From: Cercis canadensis
Taxonomy: Eukaryota; Streptophyta; Magnoliopsida; Fabales; Fabaceae
Assembly: GCA_003255065.1 (NCBI GenBank)
Contig: QAOA01006013.1
Span: forward strand, 1,565,623 to 1,629,622
Length of the DNA stretch: 64,000 bases
Reading direction: 5' to 3'
In this document: positions 11,646 through 26,458 of the stretch, piece after piece
How the letters are laid out: each line of letters starts with the position of its first letter
Position numbering within the stretch: position 1 is the stretch's first letter
Program-made: the position numbers and the translations under genes
The notes under the pieces: model-generated
What the model was told of the DNA's origin: nothing
The model's input: only the letters and a program-made list of their open reading frames with translations
Databases searched by the model: none

Positions 11646-14600
11646 GGTATTTAATTTTTCTTCTTTTGTTTTTAGTTTCTAATATAATGGTATGTGAAGA
11701 CAAGTGTGTCCTTGGAAACCCAAGTTATTGTAATATGTTAATACAAGTATAGGAAGCAGAGCTTGTCTTGTCTTCTTTTGTTCAGTGATCACTGATTCTG
11801 ATTACAGCTACCTTATTGTTTAATCTTAATTTTAATTTTTGTTTATGCAATTTGATAACTAAATCTCTAAAATTATTATATGAACTTTGCTGTATTTCAT
11901 GTGATAATGTCGCATTGTGAGTGAAAATTACATGATCCCATGTGGGATCAATGTGCTGGACCACAGTGGAAAGAGACTGCAGAATTATCGATTTGACTTT
12001 TCTATTTCCTATATATGTATGTACATTTATTTATTTTTTGAAGGGAAATGTGATTTCTTAAGATTTTTAGAGGTGGCTCCATTTATTTTCATGGTGTTGA
12101 TTAGAAGTCGTTGAGCTACCTGCTTTCTTTTTTCTAAAGACAAAGGCGCACCTACCCAAGTCTCCAACATAAGGGTTTGGGCTACACGATGCATTATTAA
12201 TGATAAACTATGAAGCCATTAATTAGCTATATGTGTTTTTTTTTTGGGCAATATGGAAAGTATTTTAATTTCAATATTTCTTGTCATTATATACAAAAAA
12301 AATTTGTGAGCCTCTTTTGTTTATAGGTTTTTTAATGGTTAGAGTCCACTCCTAAAATTACCCTCAAGGGGAATCTCATAAAACTAGTTGCTAACTGCTA
12401 TCTCTTACTTGTCTGCTTCCAAAAATAATAAAATTTTAGATGACACTTGGTTTGAGTGAATCTTCCCAAATTGAGTGCATTTTAAGTGCAAGTTGACCAT
12501 AAATTAGAATATTTGACTTAGAAATATAGGAAACTAAAAGATGCTTAATCATGTTTGTTTCTATCTAACCACTAATCTTCTGAAGCAGAGAAAGAGTTTA
12601 CTCCACATAATTTCTATAGTGTTCTAGTACAGACACACTTTGTGATCCATGAGGCTCTGTTTGGTTTAAACATTGGTTAAAAACATCACTATAATAGTTT
12701 CCTTTTTTTTTTAGATGATTATAAATTTACAATTGTACTTGTAACGTACACTTAACGCCTAAACTACACGTGGGAACATATCGGTATCTGAAAGGTATTA
12801 GTTATTAGATATACCCCTATACCTAGCTAGCTAGAGAAGTGAAATTTATTATTCATGTATTAGGGTTCCATTACATTTCTCTTTATAATAATTATTTTGG
12901 GTAAGGTTTTTTTTTTTTTTTTTAATCATATCATAGTAGCTAATTCATCATATTTATTGTAGTATATTGTCCTATTTTGATAGAAAAAAGTTCCCAAAAG
13001 TAAGAGAAAAGACAAGAGATATTGAAATTCACAAGTGAATAGAAGGATCCAACTATCCTCATAATTGATTCAGACAGTCTTGGATCTTAAGTTATGGAGA
13101 ATGGGTCCATAAGGGTTCTCTCTCAATGATTTCAATATAGACATATCCAATGCATCTAATTCTTATTGCAGAAACTATTGAGAGCCATTGAGTTTACCTT
13201 TGAGGTCTCTATGTTTGTGAAAAGGTCAAAGTTAACCCTTTTATCTTTGTTCTCTTTTGCTTGTGCTGCATATGATGAAAGCTACATAGGCATATACCTT
13301 TATGTCATTTTTGTGGTAGTGGGATTGCTGAAAGCCGAGACACTATATGATGAGGAAGAGGCCCATGTTTCCCTATGAATATGACATAACATTATTCTAT
13401 TGAGTGGCATCTCTTGGATTATCATAATCTATTATCGAAAGGGTATTAAAATGAAAAAATTTAGTCAATGAGACTATACTGCTAGGTTGATTGTTCTATG
13501 AAAAAGTGAGGCAAGAGGGTGTCACTATATTGGTTTTCGTAATCAAGTGCATATAGAACTAAGCCAATTGGAACATGGAGAGGATGTGACTGAACAGATG
13601 CTACTCTCTGATTTTTCTTATATCACATCATTATTGTATTTTATAGAAAATATGTATTTTAGTACATACTAAGTAACTCAATTTTAAAAATGTTTGTAAT
13701 GACACAAAAATTACACTAAATTTTTACTGAGTCCCATGCATAAATGAAGAAGTAGCATAAGAGAATAAGATAAAGTGAATGGAGTTTAACTTTTGCCTAA
13801 GAAAAATCATAAACTAGTAACTAGAAAGAGGAAAAGATAAAATGGAAGTTTATAGATGACAAGACAAGTGACGACAAAAACAGCGTTACTATTAATAAAT
13901 ATACTAAATATTTCATAGAAAACCGTGTGTGTACTAAGCATGGAGCAGATTGATTAGACCAAAATTCACAATTTGATTAAACTCCATAATTAGTGATTTT
14001 TTTTAAAGATAAGTCAACGATTTACTTAATAAATTGAAAGAGAGAAATATAACTTAATACAGATTAAATTAGCAATAATCAAAGATAAGTGTATACAAAC
14101 TATTTTATAGTATTTTGATGGATTATCCCTTTTGCAGTAAGTGAAAAGTTCCGTGACTTAACACTAACTCTCACATTTGTCTCTTCCCTTTTATTTTTGT
14201 TGTTTAAATAAACAAAAAGAGCCCAAGCACCGTTTCCTTCTACCAGTTGCCTAGTCTGTGAAGATAAGCAATTAGAAATATGAAAGGAATTAAATTTCAC
14301 CATATACCAATATTATTGTTTTTAGAAAAACAACATGTTATCCGTATAAATATAATTATCTTTTCAAAAGTTCATTTCTCTCTGAGCAACGAAGTGCTTG
14401 TTTAGGAAAGCGTTGGCTTCCTTAAATTTACCATTCCAAAACAATTAAGCGTCTAATTTTCTTGCACTGTAATGGTAATTTGAGAGAGTGTTGAGAAAGA
14501 AGTTACCCAAATCTGCCTCTGGAATCTGGATGCCAACTTGCCAAGGTTGACATTTGAATTGAAGAAGAGATTTACATGTTCAAGTTGTAATCCTACCATG

Positions 14601-15776
14601 CCATATATTATTCTTATTATACAAACTTTTATGTGTATAATTGTATAAAAATTTGAGATTATTGTGTGTTTACAATGGTTTCAAGTTGAATATAGCTTTG
14701 AGCTTAAACATATTTACTTGAGCAAAAATAAATTATTGATAATGTCATGAGGCTCAAATTAAGTTTGTCATTTAGTTAGAAACAGACTTTGCTTGAGATT
14801 AAATTAACCAACAAGTGTTTGATTCAAATTAGTATCACATAATAATATAAAACTTATATGTATCCCTCACCGTCATCATAACCTTCTTTTTTATATGCCC
14901 TCTTATCTCTATAATTGTTCCAAGTTCCAACTATTCTATAATATATACTCTCGATCTGCAGACCAAGATGGTCCACAGTTCGTGTGCCTTTGAGGAGGAT
15001 TATTGCTTCAGAATATGCACAGAAGATGTGGCCCTAGTTCAATAATAATTTGGAAGATTTTTCATTTTGGTGTGGATAATGGAGAAAGATATCCTTCATG
15101 TTCTTTTGGTACGAAAATATATTATTCATGTATTGCAATAACAACAAAAATTCAACAAGGTGATGTTATGGCCATAATCATCACCACCTTTGATCTTTAA
15201 TATTTATGATGAATTTGTAGTGAAGAATTAAACAAAGCAGCTTCCCAAACCGACAGATTTATTGGACATAAATATATAGGCCGTACACATATAGCTGCCT
15301 TCTTATCATTTTGCTTGGTGGGAAAGTCTCTGTTGGAATTAGGATCTTATTATTTTCACTCTTTCTAGTTTCTAGTATGGGGCACCCCAAGAAGTGGATC
15401 TCATGTTCATGTATGCAGGCGTGGAGAGAGAACATGAGAGAGAGATATTTTGTATTTTTAGCTTGAATTAAATTTAAATTGAGTTGACATCAAGTCTAAT
15501 CAAATTTTAACTTAAATAGCTCAATTTAGGTCAAGATAGATTAGTTCAGCAGGTAAAAATTGAATTATTTCACTTGTAAGATCTACGTTAAAATTTTATT
15601 ATGAGCAATTCCTTTTTGATAGATAATATATAAGTATTATTATAAACTCTCACTAAGACCTATAATATGCCCTAATCAAGAAATATGATAGTCTACCTTC
15701 ATCCTATGCTTTTAATACTCAATTATCTAAATAGCTCACTTTATTACAACTTAAATGCGTGGACAGATAGAGTTAG

Positions 15777-15817
<41 letters not shown>

Positions 15818-18536
15818 TTGCCAAAATCTAGACATGGAAACAAAGCAACATAATGATGAAGCAACCAATGCAAACCATGGTTCATGGAAGCAAAATATAA
15901 TGCATGGCTCATAATCAAAACATGGGTCCTCTTCCCCTTTGCCCTACTCATGATATTTTGTCAACTCAATTCTGATGTAATGCTAATGAGATAATTATCT
16001 GAATTTAATTTGCTCTATTTTAACAGTAATTATAGCAATAAAATTTTGGTTGCTTAGTATTTTTCCAAAAAAAAAAAAAAAGATAACACAGAAAAAAGAA
16101 ATAGAAGGACAAATGCTGAAACAGACCTATAATTTGACTTTGTTAGAATATGAATAATTGATGTTATCTTGATTATTGATACGTAAAATCCTTCTGGAAC
16201 CATTTTGGTTGACTGGTTATATATGACAAATCGTGAAGAATGAGAGATGCAATAATAAATTTGATAAAATTGACATGAATTTGATGACCAAATTCAAACA
16301 CACATCTCACGCTAAAGTTGGTGTTTGAAAATCTTGCTATCCCAAGCTGTCCAAAATTAACTATTGAAAATGGCTCTGCCTGAGAGATTAAATACTATAC
16401 AGCACAGCACAAAGGTAATTAAGTGCAAGAATTAACAATATTAACACTGACTTTGCTGTCTCCTTCACTTATAAAGGCCAGTAAGGGACATTTTCTTGTC
16501 TCCTACGAGATTCAGGCAAGATGTACAAACAAAAACTTCCTTGTCAAGAAATGTTTCTGCATTAATTCAACCTCCATAGATCTTAATTAGGAGAGGGATA
16601 GAGATAATTGACGATGAAAGAATTTATAAGGAAGAATTGATTTTGAAAAAGCTATGTGAAGTTGTTTTATACAAAATAATGATGCGTGTTTTATGAAACA
16701 ATGATTTGCTTATTTGTCTATGGTGTATGAAGCAGTAAATAGAGTAGTTTATAATGTACAAAGTAGTAAATAGAGAATTGATTTTAGAATAATTGAGTTT
16801 TGTACACAAATATGCATAATTCTCTTTATATATTTGAGTTTTGCTCCATTATTATACAATCGCTTAAAAAAGTATGGTTTTTTCCCCCCCTTCAAAATCA
16901 GTGGAAAGAGACATATTATCTGAATAAATGTTCAAATAATTTTGCTACTCACATATTTTATTAACTGCATGTACCACCGTATATAAAAGTAGATGATGTA
17001 ACATATATAAATAACTCTTTGACTTTGTAAAATAGATATTTACTTGGATTATAAAAGTTTAATTTACTAATACACACATCAAATGAATGGCACATCAAGA
17101 TATCTTTTGGCTACGACTCGAGCTGCAAACACAAAATCCACAAGTAGTGGGGAGAACATCAGTATCAAAATAGATCTTTAATGTAGATAATCCCAAGTTA
17201 TGATTACCAAGTGTCGCTTAACCATAATTCATAAACATACTGATCTACACAGTGGAATAAAAATTAACAATTACCCAATTGACTGTTTGTCTCCTTGAAA
17301 CAATGTTGGAACATTTGATATTTTGCTTTTTTGGCCATACTGATATGTTCAACCAAATTTTAGATTGAATAATGCCTACCTGCATACAGTTGGCAAAATC
17401 CAACCAAGAATAAAATTATGCTAGTCCAGTGAAGTTAAAATTTTTCAACTGTGCCAAAGTAGTGAAGTAGTGTAAGCTAAACTAGAGCGCAAATAACATT
17501 ATTCATTTAAATCTATACGTACATTTTAAGTCCTTTGACAAATAGTTCACATTCAAGAGCAACATTCCATCGCCCATACAATGTGATTTTGCTGTACCCA
17601 ACCCATATAATGTTGGGAAAACAAAAAGGAAAAAAAATACTTACATACTAATTATCATGCTAGCACATTTAGTAAAATCCGAGTTTTAACGAAAAATATT
17701 TTGAGTCTAGTTAAGCTTTGCATCAATTGGTATCTATGTGAAGTTGTGTGAAATTAATTAATATGCAATTAGCATCAGAGAAAGAAGAACATCTCAATTG
17801 TAAAGCAGTACAAACCTATTTCAGCGTAGCCAGAGTAGAGCAGAACAAATTTTTCAGTGCTGAAAGAAAGAAAGAGACAATAGGTATCATCAATGGAGAA
17901 CTCCCTCCCCAACTTGTCATATGTTGTCACTCCCAGAACATGTACTCACATTATCCTTTGTGAAGCTAGACGTTCAACCGATAATTTTACATGTATTATT
18001 GATACTCATCGTTACAAATACATGCTCAACAGCTCAAGTACAGATAATTACAGAGTATCATCCGTGTATTCAATCGGTTGGACCAAACTACTAGACAATC
18101 AGAGCATAAAAAACATTTTGGACTGCAATCTATCTATACACCCCAACATTTCTGTTGTTAGCGGTTGAGTATATTATCCCATCCAGACTTAAAAAACATC
18201 AATATCAACAAAACCCAGTGCAAAACAGCACACTCTAACTCTACGAAACAAGCTTATCAACCTGTAAAAGGAAGAGCCTCACTGGTAAGTACAGACCAAC
18301 ATCACAGACATATTGCAATTTACACCAGGCGCCATAGTCAATATCTAGAAAGAGATGAACTTGGAGTGAGCAGGAGAATCAGATGGAAGCAGATCATCAC
18401 TCATCAGATAATAACTTTGTTGTTCAATGGAGAGGTCAATATGATTTAACAAATGCTGGTTCACGTCTCTTCATCGATAGGCTGTCATCAACTGCCCAAG
18501 ACCTCTCAATCATATGATAAAGTCTGATTGAACAAT
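11646..18536. other. long intergenic region, no gene supported
   Basis: About 6.9 kb of AT-rich DNA. Frames at 13166-13378, 14100-14303, 15003-15200, 17748-17963 and 17893-18168 have no recognisable motif, often lack an ATG start, and look random. T runs are at 12239 and 12907. The last few hundred bases (about 18160-18536) are probably the 3' UTR of the minus-strand RMR2 gene. Confidence 0.45.
15779..15815. repeat. (AT)n microsatellite
   Basis: About 18 uninterrupted AT units. They create an artificial Tyr-Ile repeat in a minus-strand frame. Confidence 0.97.
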
Positions 18537-21500
18537 TTAGCATTCTGGAAGAGAATTAGCAGAAGCAAATGGAGAAAAACTTGCGGCTGATTCACTATAA
18601 CGAAGTGGGTGCTGATGATGACTATAAGAACCAAGAAAACTTGCTGAAGCATTGCTTGAACTCGGAATATGTGGAGACACGTACCTCGAGTTCAGAGATG
18701 ATAAAGATGGGTAGCCCATAGAATGGGGAGAAATCAAATGTGAAGCTTGAGATCTTTGGGATGCATTCCTAAGATCTACTGAGCTTCGGCTGATACTTAG
18801 AGAGGGGGATTGGTGGTAGGACCTAAGAGACGGCTGAACATAAGGGGTACTAGCAAGAGAGTGGTTACGAGAAACAGATGGAGACCGTGATGTTGCTGGG
18901 TCAATTTGTATAGCTGAAGATGACACAAACGATGATCTTGCAGATGACAATAAAGAGGATGCCGATGAAAGCAAAGGTGTGGATTCTGAAGGTGGCAGAT
19001 CACTTAAACCAGTTCTTGCATCACGCTTGCAAACAGGACAGAAGGTTCTCCATGAAGTAAGCCAAGAATCGACACACATAGCATGAAACTCTGCCAACAA
19101 TTCATCATAAAATGAAATTTTGTCATACTTCACATGAAAGTCATATTCTAATATGCACAATTGCACACCTAGTAATATGTGAGAAAGTAACAGCCCCAGA
19201 AAAAAACTATATATAATGTTTATGCTAACCAAAGAATACCAATGGCATATACAATGCAATGTGCCTACAAAGCATCACACAATGGTACAAATGCCTCAAA
19301 GCTTGACAAACAATTTAATTTTGATTCGGAGATTTTTTTCTTTCTTGGGGGAGGCCCAAGAAATTATTTTCTCTAGTCATAAAGACACACATATACAAAC
19401 ACAAACACAGAGTTGAAGAGATGTATCTTGGAAGCTAGACTGCAATTACCAATGAGTAGAGCATAGACTGAATCTTCATAGAACATTAAGAACCAATGTA
19501 TATGCAGAGTATGTAAGTTTTTAACACAATCACATGTCATTTTCAACCAAGATAATGCCCAATTCTACATATAAGAATTAATCACACGTAGATTATTTTG
19601 CCCTTTTCAAGTTTAAAAAATCATATATGATCCATTAGAAACTACATAAAAAAAATTGATTGCATTGATATCCATTGTGACATTAAGATTATCAAGATAA
19701 AAAAAAAGGAGAAAAATGCAACAAATAAAAACATAGGCATAGGTAAAGAAGCAGCTTCATTGGTCAAAGGTATGCTCTCTGCCACCAACGCCTTTGTTTA
19801 ATTTTGGTCATGTTTTACTGATATTTAATTCACAGAAAAAGATAGAAGTCACACCACTAAAAGATTGTATAGAAAATAAGAACGATCCAATGCTAAATAG
19901 ATTAACAGGTAAGGACCAAAATCCTCCTTAGGTACTTTGATTCTGAGATGATGGAAACCTTACACTCCACCTTCTGTAATCTGGTTATGTACTTTAAGGG
20001 AAGTGTTTTTCCCTTTTCTTGACTAAAATGGAGATAGAAGGAATAAATAGATGGAATGCAAAATTATGTGTCAAAAAATCTGTCTCTGCATCCTCACCTC
20101 CCACTATTTCTGCAAACAGGAACTTAAAAGTAACACAAGTTTACAAGACCTTACGGGAATTGCAAGTTTACCCAAACAAGCTATAGTTTTGTAGTTGAAG
20201 AAGAAGCTGGAACACATGTATAGGAGCTTCCTAGCTACTAAATATCAAACTTGTGGTACTTGGAAGAAGTAGCTAGAATATGTGGAATGTCCCAAAGGAA
20301 CAGAATTTTTTACAAGTAGTTGTACAAATGGGATAGTTTAGAAAGTATATTCTCAAAAGCACAACTAAACCAATTCATGACATACTACCACCTGAAACAA
20401 CCTATATGAGTTGTCTATACCTAATCTTCAAGGAAACCTATGAGAAATGGCTGAAAAATAGCCAGAACCTGCCTCATGACCAATTTATTTGCCTGGTAAT
20501 GGTAAATGATATTACACCAGAAGTTTATACCTTGCAGCAGTTATCATGTCTACTCAACATGGGAGAAAGATTAGATCCGGTAATGAACAAATCAGAATAT
20601 CAGCAAATCTACAAGACAAATATCCCCACTACAAAGGTTTTCCCCGAAGATACACCAGACCAACAAACTAATCCAAGTTGTAGGACACAGTGAAGATAAA
20701 AAAGAAATCACATTTGATATAGAAGGACTTACTGTGACAGCAGGGAAGAATCCTGAGCTTCTCTCCAACACTATAGTCTTCAAGGCATATTGCACAAGTT
20801 CTTGATGTACAGTTATCCTCTAAAACAGCAGTGAATATCAAACTTGGCATTGCTTTCACTAGCCGACTACTCATTCCATGGAATTCACGGACACGAGAAG
20901 CTCGTGGCCTTTCTCTTCTTATGCGATGCCTGCGGACAAAGAAACAAGTGGCCAGCACTGCAGACATGGCTAGTAGGGAAATGAATGAAATGGCCATAAT
21001 AGACCATGCTGAATTTTCAAAACTTGGAATTAGCCACAGTTCCAAGTTAGTCAATCCAGCGTATTTCTTTAGGATTCCACCCGAAGCTTTAGAAACAAAC
21101 ACAGCATGTATTTTTATACCAGCTGAGTTTCCTGCCACTGAATTTCAAAATAATTGTGAATTAGAAATTCTGAAACTATGATGTATGTGTGGGTGTGCAC
21201 ATGTGTACAAATACATCCACTAGATAGAAATAGAAAACTTCCACTGACAAATCCTCCTCAATAGCACTTTCTTACTAAAGAATTTACATGCTTGTTGCTG
21301 TCAGTTTTTCACCAATATATTGTACAATCATTGGGATATCAACCTTCTAATAAGTCAATAACCAAAAAATTAGTTTTTTATAAGTTTTATCATAACAAAT
21401 ACATTTCATCAACTTCTCTGTCAACTTGCTCCACCTTACTTGTAGGAATCTGGTCACGAGTCACGGTTGTTCAATCATCACTAATATCCCAACTTCAAGA

Positions 21501-24500
21501 GTTATGTTATATCCACCATAACTTTTCTCACCATTTCTCACCATTGTGGGTCCTAATTTAATTTACAGCTAATTATTCAATATGACAAGTGGTATCAATA
21601 CCACAGGCATAACTAACTATTGTGATGATCAACACTGTGTATTTTATTGGGCCCACATATGTTAATGAAAATAAACGGCAGAGATCATTTTAGTTATCAA
21701 TTTTACTAGTGGAATGGATACCATTTGTGGTATTGAATAACTAACCTTAATTTACACCTTATAGTTTTATCTGGACTCACTCTAAACTTTTTTTTCTGAA
21801 TGGCCCAGATTTAACTAGGGCCTGCAGTGTGAGAAATGGAGAGGATTTGGGGTATGGGAGTAACATTTCTCCACTTTCAAATGGACACAAAGTAGACTGT
21901 CCCCGGGAGAATATGGATGTAATTTTTTCTGCAACATTCATTTAACATAAGATGCAAACCAATGAACCTAGAGAACATCAATATAAAAGACATCTAATTG
22001 GTTGAGTATGCCAAGAGGTTCAGAAAAAATGCAAGCATACAACAATAAACTACCAATGGAAGAATACCCCACGTACCCCCGGGGTGCGATTTAGCATATA
22101 CTGGACACAGAGCTATGAAAGACTCAAACAGCAGCAATGAAAGATCACTTCATATTACTATAAATTTGTAGGTTTAAGGAAAGAAGACACTGAAGCTACA
22201 GTTTGGATTCAAAAATTGTTCCAAAGCTCACTTTGTGCATGCTGTCTGGTTGTAGGATATAAATCTTTCAGCTGTTACAATCACAAAACAGTAGAATATT
22301 CAAATGTTCCATGGTTTAATTTGATTCACCATCTAAAATATTCAGCAACTTTCTTAGGTTCTAGATAAAGAAGTCTGGCAAGTAGGAAATGAAGGATACA
22401 AAAATAATACTCTTAGCAATCATGCATTCCAAAAATTATTAAAAATATGGATCAGCAGACAAACATTTTAAGAAAGTTTTCCCTTGCTTTTGCTCCTTCA
22501 TTAATGCATTCCATTTTCCGCATGAGTTAGAAAGAAGCAACCCTCTTCAATTGAGAATGTCTGTCCATTTTCAGGCTCCATTCATCTCATAAGAAAAAGC
22601 CTCCTAAAACTTCTCCCATTTTACGTTTGGCATGACAATCAATGGCGAAAGGCTTCCTATCCTAGTCTATGGAAAATAACCCTTTAGAGGGCCAAACTTG
22701 TATCCTAGGTTAGATAAAGGCTTCTATAACAATCAAACATCCTACAGCAGCCCAGCACAGACAGAAATCGGTCATCCAAGGCTAATATATAAATCCAAGG
22801 AAAAAGAGCAGCAGACCAGTTTGCCTCCTCACCTACCAGCCACCACTCCCTCAAGTGATTCATTAACCCCATTTGGCCACAACTAAACCTATTACAACCA
22901 GGCATTTACACTAGCTAGGCACACATCAGATACCATAATGTTGTACAAAATTATTTCCAGAGAACAATGTTATTAAAGTGTCTTTTAGGGATTTAATCCT
23001 CAAAAGTATATAAACAAAATTACCAAAACAGATTACATAAATTGCATGGAAATGACTAAACTTTGCTACCCCTGAAATATGATACAACAAAAAAAAAGAA
23101 AAAAAAGAAATTGATATTCATGGTATACTCTTCCTCCAGTGCTATATACCTCACAACAGACATTATGTTAATATATAAACTTTTTTATTTATTTATTTGG
23201 CTAGTTATTCAATACCACAAGTGGCATCCATACCACAAGCAAAATTAATAACTGAAATTATTTGTACCATTTATTTTACTTAACAAATATGTAGGTCCCA
23301 TAATATACACGGTCTAGATCACATATGCATGTGGTATCCATACCACTTGTGGTATTGAATAATCAGCCTATTTATTTATATTTTTTGTTATGGGTGATTT
23401 TTTTAGATGAATATACCAGAGTCTAAAAGTATTTGCACCTTCTATAGCAAGCATTATAAATTCATTTTTAGTATGGAAACTGACCAAAGCTAACATGATT
23501 TTAAAGAGCAAGATTTCTAATCTGTAGAATCCCTTCTTACCACAACCACTTAGTGTATGTTAGAACTCATTTGCATACATTCATATCATTGGTGAAACAT
23601 AAGCTAAATGGCAATTGCAAATTGGAACAGAATGTCAAACAACAGTATATCGTTAGATGTAGGAATTGGTCATTACTTGCTACTAAGATACCATCATCTT
23701 CATTGTCATAGACAACTGCAGCTTTGAAGCCAGCCTTTTGTGCTCTTCTCACCTTTTCCTCAAAGCTACATCCTCCTCGAACAATCATAACAAAAGGGTT
23801 ACTGGCATTTGAATGTTGTTCAACTTTATTTGTCAGTGCTGTACAAGCGTCAAGTGGCTCAGCCAAATATAATACCCCGCATTCTCCAGAACCTTTGATT
23901 GTTGGAGCTGAAATCAAAATGCCATTCATGTCAAAAGAGAAAGAATTAACATCAGCACCACACGCAAAACACTAACACTACAACTATAACCTCAAACTTT
24001 ATATTTTCTCTTTCTGTTTCCAAGAAAAATAATCCTAGAGAAACAAGAATCAAGCATTTGACTCTGGGAGGCAGCAGTTTCAAGCACATCCCACCTTAGT
24101 CCGTACATACACAAACACAGAAGTCTCTACTACTTGTCATCTCATAGCATCATTTCAACATCATTTTCTTTATGTTTCCTGCTTCAACTTTATCATTTTT
24201 CATTTTCAGATGGATCTTTAACCCATAAAAATCTCAGCTGAACTTGTTTCCCATTGATTGAGCTCTACCAAACCCCTAGCTAAGCTGAAAATTCAATACT
24301 AACATGTGCTCAATAACCAAAATTAGATTGCTTTTTTCCTAAACCAAACCGAGTTAAATATACAGCATACGAAACTCCCAGAAGTTTTCCCCCTGTTTCT
24401 CACCTACCAAACAGAATATTTTAGTAAAACAGAAAAAACCCATAAAACTTACCGAAATTAGCTTCAATATCGTCGAAGGAAAGAGTGACATTGCTCCCAA

Positions 24501-24579
24501 TCAGCACCACTTTAGCTGCCGCCATATAACATCCAGCCAAAAGAGAAAAGAAAAATACGAGAACATTCATGGTCCTCAT
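18537..24579 (-). CDS. RMR2: RMR2-type receptor homology region-transmembrane-RING-H2 protein, 438 aa
   Basis: Four exons on the minus strand: 24453-24579, 23677-23907, 20733-21137, 18537-19090; frames join cleanly. Residues 1-22 are a signal peptide ([11 protein letters not shown] start). A protease-associated domain follows (about 30-150: [34 protein letters not shown]). One membrane helix lies at about 164-187. The RING-H2 is C234, C237, C252, H254, H257, C260, C272, C275. A Ser-rich tail ends SLPEC. Text and length match recalled Arabidopsis RMR2 (ending SLPDC) closely. RMR proteins sort cargo to protein storage vacuoles through the PA lumenal domain; the RING may give ubiquitin-ligase activity. 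Introns are 545, 2539 and 1642 bp. The in-frame GTG upstream is not a start; ATG 24579 is the first that gives a clean signal peptide. Confidence 0.93.
21568..21746. mobile_element. MITE in RMR2 intron 2, copy 1
   Basis: About 179 bp. The left end (ctaattattcaatatgacaa) and the inverted right end (ttagttattcaataccacaa) form imperfect terminal inverted repeats. The ends match the element at 23199-23368, so the two are one family. No coding capacity. Confidence 0.7.
23199..23368. mobile_element. MITE in RMR2 intron 2, copy 2
   Basis: About 170 bp. The left end ggctagttattcaatacc mirrors the right end over about 40 bases with few mismatches (inner motif ccataccaca). It sits in a TTTA-rich target, so a target-site duplication cannot be set with confidence. 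Confidence 0.8.
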
Positions 24580-26237
24580 CAGAGCAAAAGATTTGGAGAG
24601 TACAAAATCGTAAATTCTTCGGTGAAAATCATCCACAACAGAAACAGAGAAAGATGGGATTTTTCTTATTTAGGGTCTTGAAAATAGAACACAAGGGATA
24701 CATCAGCTTCCATCTCAGAAGAAGAATAAAATGAATCTTCTATTCGTCGCTGCTCTGTGTTTCAATTTGATTGCAAATATGACAGCATAAAAGGGAAAAT
24801 AATAGAGATAAAAACAATATTGGTATCTTCTATACGCCCAAATTGATTTTTGTAGATAAGATGTTCGATGTTAATCGGATAAATAAACAAACAGAATATT
24901 AGGCAATTATTTGTATTTTAATATAAATAAATATTAGGTAAATATGGTTTCTTGGCCAAAAAAATAAAAACACACATTGGGTAATTATCTATACTCGTCT
25001 TAATGTCATTTCTTAATAGAAAATTATCATAATATTGTTAATTAAAATCATAATGTAGTTAACTAAAAAAAAAAAAATGGGATGTTGTTGCCGACTAGAG
25101 TACTGTAAAGACGTGTAAGGATCTTAATGATAAAATTAATTAATAGTTTAGGGGGAAAGAAAGATAAAATTGATTAATAGAGACAAATAGATATTCGGGA
25201 GTGGGACCTTTGAGTTTGTTGTGAGTGATATGAATATGCCAACTCTGTTTGGACACTGGACAATTATTTGGTCTTATCTATTATTTTGCCCTAATCAAAT
25301 CCTGTAGTCAAATGATTAATGATGTAAGAGACAAATTGACAAACATAATTTTAGGTGGGGGGGAGAAAACGTTTGACAAACATGATTCTTAGAACTCATG
25401 TAAATGATAGTTAAAGAAAATCATATAGAAATGGTTATCTATATACTGTTTTAGAGTTTATGGAATAATTAAATTTTTTTGAGTTTATTATTGTGGGATG
25501 TTAAAATTTAATATAAAATATTTATTGGTGCTAAAAGAAAATATTTTGCAAGTATATATTTGTTATATTGTGAAAAATTTAAGAAAATATATCTTGATGC
25601 TATATAGTTATTTTATTTATATATATAATTATTATGTGTAAATTGTGTGATTATTTTATTTATATATGTAATGTTCATGTTTAAATATAAACAAAATAAT
25701 CATATAATATAAGAATATTTTAGTCATTTCATATTTTGTGACAGACACATATTTAAAAAACACTTTTTTAAGCATGATTGATTCTTTAATTCTAAGTTGT
25801 AGCACCCCACACTAATAAACTTAACTTTTTTTTTTTTTTTTTTTTATATTGATATAGTGATGAGAATTTGGGTGGACAAGATTTAGAAAAGAAGGGAGCA
25901 GGGAGATGCCAAAGTGTGATAGACATGGGAGAAGAGAAAAGAGTGGAGAGGGTGGGGTGGATGGGATTTTAAGAAGGAATAGACTTCTTTTTATTGTGTA
26001 ACATCCAGTAAACCAAATAAAAAAGGTAACTGAAAGTGTTGGCGTGGTATTCTTTAGAAAATGGGGCTAACAAGACTAGTCCCATTTCATACATTGCAAC
26101 ACATAGTTAGGTGATTGTAAAATCAATGAATCAAAAATAAATCCTACAAATATATCTTAAATAATAAATTAAAATATCAAATTAGCAATCAACTAATTAA
26201 AAACTTAAAATTACAAATACACCATATATAATAAATT
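24580..26237. other. RMR2 upstream region and AT-rich intergenic DNA
   Basis: The first 150 bases presumably hold the RMR2 5' UTR and promoter. Positions 25479-25770 belong to a dispersed AT-rich family also seen near 34617, 36235 and 51950. A T run lies at 25826-25846. No gene is seen. Confidence 0.5.
25479..25770. repeat. dispersed AT-rich repeat, copy A
   Basis: Shares the stretch ttattattgtgggatgtta...aatttaatataaaatattt with 34617 onward, and the core tgtttaaatataaacaaaat followed by aatcacataat and a ttttagt..tttcat motif with the copies near 34750, 36330 and 52050. Very AT-rich, no coding capacity. Confidence 0.55.
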
Positions 26238-26400
26238 AAAGAATAATTGGTAACCATCTTTTACAGCGTATTTTCCAACAAAGATACCTGCCCATTGCAT
26301 AAAGTGAGGAGCCCCAAATTGTGAAAGCTCTAAGGAAATAATCTCCTTAGCGATGGAGGGGCTATAATGTTGCAGTATTATTTCCCCATTCCATTTATAA
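26238..26400 (-). pseudogene. LINE reverse-transcriptase C-terminal fragment
   Basis: The minus-strand frame at 26211-26447 contains YKWNGEIILQHYSPSIAKEI, then LELSQFGAP and GKYAVKDGYQLF. This fits the region after the reverse transcriptase of plant LINEs (W..E.I...FSP..A..I...LS...D...W.....G.YSVKSGY). Only about 50 residues survive and no other LINE domain is in frame nearby, so it is a dead remnant. Confidence 0.55.
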
Positions 26401-26458
26401 GCAAGTGCCTTATGATATGGCAAGGAAACGGGGATTGAGATGCCCACCTCCAGTATTG

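Noticed and set aside
15751..15951. Minus-strand frame with a Tyr-Ile repeat
   Set aside because: Produced by the (AT)n microsatellite.
20406..20693. 95-codon plus-strand frame
   Set aside because: Lies in RMR2 intron 3 on the opposite strand, with no motif or homology that I can see.
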